Shown here piece after piece: positions 59,291 to 64,000 of a stretch of DNA of 64,000 nt (position 1 is its first letter; each line of letters opens with the position of its first letter). The notes under the pieces were generated by a model. That model did no database searches and was not told the origin of the DNA. It saw only the letters and a program-made list of their open reading frames with translations. The stretch is from Pseudoflavonifractor sp. An85 (GTDB taxonomy: Bacteria; Bacillota; Clostridia; Oscillospirales; Oscillospiraceae): the NCBI RefSeq assembly GCF_002161235.1, contig NZ_NFHE01000001.1, positions 62,001-126,000 on the forward strand. Direction: 5' to 3'. Position numbers and translations under genes: made by a program.

Positions 59291-60093
59291 GATTTTGTGC
59301 TCCTCCTTCTGGATTTCTTTATTGCTGCCCGCTGGCGGGCTTCGGCTGTTTCTTTGAATGTCTGAGCAAGAGGCGGGTCATGCCTTGCGTCGCTTTCTCT
59401 GCGGCGGGCTTCGGACCAGGGGATAGAAGCGGGCAGCTCGCCCTGAAACAACGCCAGCAGATCGGCGGCCATATCCTCCCGGCGGCGATACAAACTGCTC
59501 CGCGCAAGATTGGTGTCGCAGTCTGTGATCGTAGTCCGCAGGATAATTCCGCGCTGCTCAAAAGTGAAGCGCCGGTGATGTGACGGATCTTCGGCCTCGA
59601 CCCGCAGTGGGGGCGCGCCAAGGGAATTTTGCAGCCCGCGCCACCCGCTGTAATCGGTGTAGTGGAAATCCGGAATGTAGTTTGCCAGCCGCCGAAGCGC
59701 CTGATATAGCCGCTCATATCGCCGGCCGAGTTCTCCCTTCAAGCGCCGCTCGTAGTAGGTATAACCCTCTGGGTCCAGTTTTTTTAGTTTTTTGGCATTG
59801 AAGAGGTATTCCACATATTCTACGCCGTCCTCCAATCGAACCTGTCCGGTGCGTTCTCCCAGGCCATTACGCTTGATCCAGGCGTAAAAGCGTTTGCCAG
59901 CGGACCTGATATTGATATATCCACAATCTTTGGGACATAGGCCGCCCAGATTGACCGTGAGGCTGTCCCAGAATACCAACTGGCCGAAGCTTTCCTGATA
60001 GAGTTTGATGGCGAGATTGCCCTCCGGATAGGTGGCAATCTTGATGGTCAGGGCATATTCCGTTCCTTTCATACTAAAGGATATTGGTTTCAT
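59287..60093 (-). CDS. DUF4313-containing protein, 268 aa
   Basis: The ATG at 60093 is chosen for TTTGGAGGAAATC. Residues ~1-110 follow the DUF4313 pattern (NLAIKLYQES, then LTVNLGG, then WIKRNGLGERTG, then YLFNAKKLKKLDPEGY). The remainder is arginine-rich and unknown, ending in a very basic tail (KKSRRRSTKS). DUF4313 proteins are typical of Clostridia mobile elements. Confidence 0.72.
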   Translation of the reverse strand: MKPISFSMKGTEYALTIKIATYPEGNLAIKLYQESFGQLVFWDSLTVNLGGLCPKDCGYINIRSAGKRFYAWIKRNGLGERTGQVRLEDGVEYVEYLFNAKKLKKLDPEGYTYYERRLKGELGRRYERLYQALRRLANYIPDFHYTDYSGWRGLQNSLGAPPLRVEAEDPSHHRRFTFEQRGIILRTTITDCDTNLARSSLYRRREDMAADLLALFQGELPASIPWSEARRRESDARHDPPLAQTFKETAEARQRAAIKKSRRRSTKS

Positions 60094-60256
60094 GATTTCC
60101 TCCAAAAACAAGGGCCAGCAGACTGTAAAGCACAGCCTGCCGGTCCTCGTGATAGGCCTGCCGGTAAGGGCAGTGTGTAGGGGTGTCCAAAACACCCCCG
60201 TTTTCTTTGAAGTCTAAAATGGTATTGGGGCATTGCTTGCCCTTTTGATGCAATCA

Positions 60257-60349
60257 TCAGGCCGCATCAACTGTGCTTTCAAAAAAGCGGAACCCCGGGA
60301 CATCCATCCTTTGCTTTGCCAATGCGGCATAGATTTCTCTGTACTTCAT
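60257..60349 (-). CDS. Small hypothetical protein, 30 aa
   Basis: ATG 60349 overlaps the stop of the upstream gene (ATGA) and has GGGGAGG 8-9 bases ahead. The sequence (KYREIYAALAKQRMDVPGF, then FFESTVDAA) is coding-like. Translation coupling supports it. Confidence 0.5.
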   Translation of the reverse strand: MKYREIYAALAKQRMDVPGFRFFESTVDAA

Positions 60350-61095
60350 GCGCTGTGCCTCCCCGTTGCGAGAGGGCTGCCATCAGCAGCATCGTCTGTC
60401 AGGCCTAGTTTCCAGCACAGGGCAAGAACCTCGGAATCAGAAACACGATAGAGCTGCCGCTTGGCGTACTTGGGACGGAAGCAGAAAATGCCATCATCAA
60501 ACAGGAATTTCCCGTCCTTACTGCCATAGGTGCAGCTGCAGCCCGCCAGCAGACATTTCATTCGGTCAGCATCTTTTTCGATCTTCTCATGGTCGTACCA
60601 GATGCTGTACTGGACGGCAACATCCAGATTGCGGTTTTTCCGGCAGCGGTGTTCCAGAAATTGCAGCAGCCGCCAGCAGACCTCGGCACGCTTTTCCACG
60701 GTCTGATTCTCATTGAAACTCAATGTAAAGTAGGAGTAATCCCGTCCGGACAGGCCACAGCCGTGGAGCGTATTGCTGAAATCATTGCACCAGAAGAAGA
60801 GATCCCACTGACAGCTCCCGAAAGGCGCCGGCTCGGTATCCTCATACTGATAGCAGACGAAATTTTGGGCGATGGCGTCCATAACGGGCTCCATAATAGA
60901 ATTTCGTACCTCAGCAGCCATAACCAGGGCTTGGCCCTCATCAGCCGCTGTATGCGCACGGCGGTTGGCTTTCTTCTGTTCTTCCGTATAGACAAATTGA
61001 AAGCGCACGGAATGAACATCGTACATAGCGTAGCCCCGTTCGACCCATTCCGGTCCTGAAGGCGAAATATAGGACTTGTCATGCCATAAGTTCAT
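60346..61095 (-). CDS. Hypothetical protein, 249 aa
   Basis: ATG 61095 behind AAGGGAGAGATAAAT. A soluble, aromatic-rich protein (FGSCQWDLFFWCNDFS, then YFTLSFNENQT) with no recognised domain. Lies in the minus-strand backbone operon between a PcfM/DpnD-like gene and DUF4313. Confidence 0.6.
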   Translation of the reverse strand: MNLWHDKSYISPSGPEWVERGYAMYDVHSVRFQFVYTEEQKKANRRAHTAADEGQALVMAAEVRNSIMEPVMDAIAQNFVCYQYEDTEPAPFGSCQWDLFFWCNDFSNTLHGCGLSGRDYSYFTLSFNENQTVEKRAEVCWRLLQFLEHRCRKNRNLDVAVQYSIWYDHEKIEKDADRMKCLLAGCSCTYGSKDGKFLFDDGIFCFRPKYAKRQLYRVSDSEVLALCWKLGLTDDAADGSPLATGRHSA

Positions 61096-61120
61096 ATTTA
61101 TCTCTCCCTTGTGGTAATGG

Positions 61121-61351
61121 TTAAAATTCTCTCCATCCGGTTGTTTTTCCGGTCTTGTTGTGCCGTGCCATGATCAGGCGGGTAGTCGGTGCTGAGGGCT
61201 GTACCACCAATTCCCCTTGCTTGTAGGCAGCTTCGGCTGTTTCCAGCGCATGGGAAAGGTCATAAGCCTCCACGGGAAACTCCTGAACGATCTGTTCTTC
61301 AATCGTTACGGTGTATTTCCTCAGCATTGGGTGAGATGGTTTTTTCTTCAT
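61121..61351 (-). CDS. DpnD/PcfM-like protein, 76 aa
   Basis: ATG 61351 behind AAAGGAGTAGAAT. The pattern YTVTIEEQIVQEFPVEAYD, then ALETAEAAYKQGELVV matches the DpnD/PcfM family (a beta-strand pair, helix, then YxxGEIVL). PcfM, like PcfJ and PcfK at the other end of the window, comes from the pCF10 conjugation region. Function unknown. Confidence 0.72.
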   Translation of the reverse strand: MKKKPSHPMLRKYTVTIEEQIVQEFPVEAYDLSHALETAEAAYKQGELVVQPSAPTTRLIMARHNKTGKTTGWREF

Positions 61352-61370
61352 ATTCTACTCCTTTATAAAG

Positions 61371-61414
61371 AAAGGGACCGGCAGACCGTAGCGGTACGGT
61401 TTGCCGATCCCTTT
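61371..61414 (-). terminator. Long hairpin terminator
   Basis: 20-bp imperfect stem (61371-61390 with 61395-61414, three mismatches), followed on the minus strand by CTTTATAAAG. A second small hairpin CTCTGCC/GGCAGAG lies at 61427-61444. Confidence 0.75.
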
Positions 61415-61465
61415 GTAATGATGGCCTCTGCCTATTTGGCAGAGCATTTGGCTGGCGCAGGAAAA

Positions 61466-61975
61466 CTAAGGATGTGAAGCCTCCAAATCCTCGGATTTGA
61501 GTACACGGCCCTGTTTCTCCCGCAGCTGGGCAATATGTGCCTTCCATTCCTTTCGGGCCTGTTCTGCGCGTTGCAGTTCCACGACCTGTTGCTCCGGTGT
61601 GAGAGCGGAAAACTCATATTCCCGTTTGTCTGATTCTAAATCACGAATGACCTTCCGCATAATGGCGAGCGCCATTTCAGAGATGGTGGGAGGATGGTTT
61701 TCTATTGCTTCTCTGCCACGGCGGAACAGATCTAAATAGGCATGATACTGTGCCTCAGTGATGAACTCCCAGCCGTAAGCATCCTGAATTTCCGCCTCGC
61801 TGTGGTACTGCATGGCGGCTTCAAAGTCAGCTTGCCTTGCGGCGGCCTCTTTATCGATTCGCCGCTGCAGTTTGGCGGATATGCGCTCCAGGTCTTTGAG
61901 GATCAGGGAGCAGGCCTCCGCCTCCTGTAAATAGCCGTGAGCCTCGCTGCTCAAGTATTTTTGCGGCCGCTTCAT
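61466..61975 (-). CDS. Hypothetical coiled-coil protein, 169 aa
   Basis: Almost all helical and highly charged (LILKDLERISAKLQRRIDKEAA, in two stretches, and QRAEQARKEWKAHIAQLREK). Likely dimeric coiled coil. It overlaps the upstream gene by 4 bases. No family recognised. Confidence 0.6.
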   Translation of the reverse strand: MKRPQKYLSSEAHGYLQEAEACSLILKDLERISAKLQRRIDKEAAARQADFEAAMQYHSEAEIQDAYGWEFITEAQYHAYLDLFRRGREAIENHPPTISEMALAIMRKVIRDLESDKREYEFSALTPEQQVVELQRAEQARKEWKAHIAQLREKQGRVLKSEDLEASHP

Positions 61976-62529
61976 GCCGCTTCCTCAGACGGCGCAGGCA
62001 CCTCATAAATAATCTGCACAGGAATCAGTTCTCCGGGGCGGATATGCTCCGCAAGCTGCCATTCCCCGTTCCGCAAGACCTGTGAAGTGACATCATTATA
62101 GATCTCCGGGGGAGTGTGGTAGTCATTCATACACTCCGTAGGAACATACAGGCAGAAAAGCGGCAGGCTGAACACATGCAGGCTCTGCAAAACTACTTCA
62201 CGGAGCTGCCTTGCCAGTGCCGCGATCTCATCCATGTCCTGTCGCTCAAAGGCGGCCTCGGAGATCTTTTTCAGGTACGGAGTATCTTTGATTGCCTCAT
62301 TTATGTATTTCACGGCCTCGTCGCCGTAGTGGCTCTTGACGCGGATACCACCGAGGGAAATGTACTGAGTGTATGCGGTGGCAGTCTTACAGATGTTATC
62401 TTTCAGGTCTTTGAATGGCTTTGCGTATTTCGCTTTCAGATCTTCCATCGAAACGACCTCCAGGTTGCGCCGGAGCGTATCCAGATGGAATTCCAGGTCT
62501 TCACGCAGTTTCTTTTCTTTTTCGTCCAT
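61972..62529 (-). CDS. Hypothetical protein, 185 aa
   Basis: ATG 62529 behind GGAGGTTTGACTAC. N-terminal helical half (KEKKLREDLEFHLDTLRRNLE) and a mixed C-terminal half (FCLYVPTECMNDYHTPPEI). Co-translated with the coiled-coil gene. Function unknown. Confidence 0.6.
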   Translation of the reverse strand: MDEKEKKLREDLEFHLDTLRRNLEVVSMEDLKAKYAKPFKDLKDNICKTATAYTQYISLGGIRVKSHYGDEAVKYINEAIKDTPYLKKISEAAFERQDMDEIAALARQLREVVLQSLHVFSLPLFCLYVPTECMNDYHTPPEIYNDVTSQVLRNGEWQLAEHIRPGELIPVQIIYEVPAPSEEAA

Positions 62530-62571
62530 GTAGTCAAACCTCCAATCTATTATGATTTATGTGTCACAGCG

Positions 62572-63453
62572 TCAGCAGGGGCTATGTCCTGCGGATTGCT
62601 GGCGCAACTCTTTCAGCAGAGTGCGTGCCACATCGGACACCGCCTGCCAGTAAGCCTCACCGTAGGCGCAGCTGTGTTCCAGCTGGTTGGCGATCCGCTG
62701 CGGCAAATTGGGGGAACGCAGTAGTGCTTCTTTCTGTGTGTCAGAGAGCTCTTGAAAATCGTCACAGTTCTCAATATGCTCCCTGAAATCATCCCGCAGG
62801 CATTCTGCGCGGTACAATTCTGCCGTGCTGCGGCAAAATGCAGGGGAAAGAGGCAGCGCCCGCTGTTCCAGCGCAATCGAAAAATGGTTCTCACAGTATT
62901 CGCCGTCCAGATAGCACTCATAGCTGTTGTCAGACTCTTCTTCGACGAATTGGCTGCTTTCTTTCCAGCGTGGAATGCTTCCAGCCAGAAATTCTTCCCG
63001 AAGATCATTGTGAAATTGATGTAGGGCATCGGTGCGCTCCGTGAAGATCGCTTCATAGGAACCATACTCCCCATCGGTAGCCCAGTGGACGGCGACTACA
63101 TAGAGCGTCCCTGTGGGATATACCTGGGCAGGATGCTCAAGGGGAACAATCATTTCAGGCCCCATAATGACCATATCCAGGCCAAGATCCTCGATGTGTT
63201 TCTGCTCACGGTAAAGCTGTGAAAAGGTCTGCTCCAGCGCAAGACGGTCCGCAGAGAGCACCGGCGCTTCAAACGCGCAGTAGATGTCCGGCGTGTCGTT
63301 GTCAGTCTCCCGGTCATCCTCGGTGCGGATTTCAAGGATATTTCCGAAGAGCCCTGCGTAATCGCTCGCTTCATTGGCAACAATGCGTCCGCCGACTTTG
63401 TAGCAGACACCCTCATGCCAAAATTCTTCTCCAGGCTGATGATAAATCATCAT
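62572..63453 (-). CDS. Hypothetical protein, 293 aa
   Basis: ATG 63453 is chosen because AAAGGAGGGAGCA is directly upstream (a second ATG follows at 63450). Acidic soluble protein (EEFWHEGVCYKVGGRIVAN, then GTLYVVAVHWATDGEYGSY). Resembles uncharacterised Clostridia ICE proteins of the LPD type only in general style; no family is claimed. Confidence 0.6.
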   Translation of the reverse strand: MMIYHQPGEEFWHEGVCYKVGGRIVANEASDYAGLFGNILEIRTEDDRETDNDTPDIYCAFEAPVLSADRLALEQTFSQLYREQKHIEDLGLDMVIMGPEMIVPLEHPAQVYPTGTLYVVAVHWATDGEYGSYEAIFTERTDALHQFHNDLREEFLAGSIPRWKESSQFVEEESDNSYECYLDGEYCENHFSIALEQRALPLSPAFCRSTAELYRAECLRDDFREHIENCDDFQELSDTQKEALLRSPNLPQRIANQLEHSCAYGEAYWQAVSDVARTLLKELRQQSAGHSPC

Positions 63454-63620
63454 TGCTCCCTCCTTTTTGTGGGGTGGGGCTGGGTACAATGCCCTAGCCC
63501 CGCAGATCAAAAAATCGTTCAGTTATCCGCGACGAAAATGGCGGCACCGCTCATACACATGCAAATGAGTGGCAGCAAAAGAGCGGTAGGCTTGCAGCTT
63601 ACCAGACTGGCGATCCCGAT

Positions 63621-63636
63621 ACCCGCTGGGGCGGGT
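63621..63636 (-). terminator. Short GC hairpin after the last gene of the window
   Basis: Perfect stem ACCCGC/GCGGGT (63621-63626 with 63631-63636), 11 bases after the stop of the partial gene on the minus strand. No T-run, so weak. Confidence 0.4.
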
Positions 63637-63646
63637 CGTGTTGTGA

Positions 63647-64000
63647 TCAGTCGTCACTTTCCTGTTCGTCTTCGTCCTCTTCCCAGGGAGAGTCATCAAC
63701 ATCAGTATCTGCCTCCTTCATCTGCTCGGCGGGTTGCTTTGTCCGCTTGAAGGCCAGAACAAGAGCATCCTCACCAAAATCATCTTCCTTCTTCTTGCGT
63801 TTCTTTTTCCTGCGGCATTTTTCCATGGCAGCGTCATAGTCATAGCCGATGCCGGCCTGAAATTTGCCTGCAATTTCCCTCATTTTTTCCGCATGATACT
63901 CATAAAGGGCACGATGGAAACCAGTCAGGTCCCATTGCTCACAGGCCATCTCCAGCAGCCGTGCATAGTCCCGTAAGGCATTGACTGCTTTGCAGATATC
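63647..64000 (-). CDS. Hypothetical protein, C-terminal part (runs off the window)
   Basis: The frame is open from the right edge (DICKAVNALRDYARLLEMA...) to TGA at 63647-63649, at least 117 residues. A helical segment, a very basic patch (KCRRKKKRKKK) and an acidic tail (DDSPWEEDEDEQESDD). The ATG at 63949 is internal and has no ribosome binding site, so the start lies outside. Confidence 0.6.
   Translation of the reverse strand, partial: DICKAVNALRDYARLLEMACEQWDLTGFHRALYEYHAEKMREIAGKFQAGIGYDYDAAMEKCRRKKKRKKKEDDFGEDALVLAFKRTKQPAEQMKEADTDVDDSPWEEDEDEQESDD

Overview
The window looks like part of a large mobile replicon (plasmid or integrative and conjugative element) from a gut Clostridia species, most likely an Oscillospiraceae/Lachnospiraceae-type Firmicute. 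The evidence is: strong AGGAGG ribosome binding sites throughout; PcfJ, PcfK and PcfM/DpnD-like genes; a ParM-type actin with a ParR-like partner; TnpV and a large serine recombinase remnant; Tn916/Tn1549-style sigma and HTH genes; and YtrA, SdpR/SdpI and LanFE-type cassettes. No rRNA, tRNA, CRISPR array, integrase or conjugation machinery is visible, so both ends of the element lie outside the window.

Layout. (1) 1-18.2 kb, + strand, GC-rich: a replication/recombination backbone. It holds a YqaJ-like nuclease end, RecD2-type helicase, annealing-protein-like gene, CHC2/Toprim primase-like protein, PcfK, DUF7666 protein, PcfJ, small genes, a full NAD-dependent DNA ligase and three coupled unknown genes (705, 824 and 211 aa). 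(2) 18.3-29.9 kb, more AT-rich: an accessory island of ABC-2 exporter cassettes, each with its own regulator (ArsR, GntR, XRE, SdpR). (3) 30-33.4 kb: parM/parR, an XRE repressor, a SLOG protein, then a truncated recombinase with tnpV. (4) 33.5-41.2 kb: a TetR-controlled ECF transporter with two ABC half-transporters and a DtxR-family regulator. (5) 41.9-44 kb: Tn916-like sigma and HTH genes, a small membrane protein and a VbhA/Fic pair. (6) 44-57.8 kb, - strand: a second accessory island with an M1-peptidase/ABC-permease fusion exporter, a CatA-like acetyltransferase behind a leader peptide and alternative hairpins, two two-component systems and two ABC exporters. (7) 57.9-64 kb, mostly - strand: closely packed backbone genes of unknown function (DUF4313, PcfM/DpnD-like and others).

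The main theme is a set of five paralogous stand-alone OmpR-type winged-helix genes, all on the - strand (about 19.1, 22.7, 25.5, 44.0 and 52.2 kb). They punctuate both islands, each with its own hairpin terminator. Four of the five have their best ribosome binding site and start codon out of frame, opening a 4-codon ORF (Met-Gly-Ser/Asn-Leu-stop) that overlaps the real reading frame. These repeats could be both a regulatory family and homologous-recombination points for exchanging exporter cassettes.

The second striking structure is upstream of the CatA-like gene. A 12-codon leader with a strong ribosome binding site runs into a set of mutually exclusive hairpins, one of which hides the acetyltransferase ribosome binding site. 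This is the architecture of antibiotic-inducible translational attenuation. Several exporter operons also have recognisable operators: a 32-bp TetR palindrome, 11-bp direct repeats for a response regulator, and a TTAACC palindrome in an SdpR operon.
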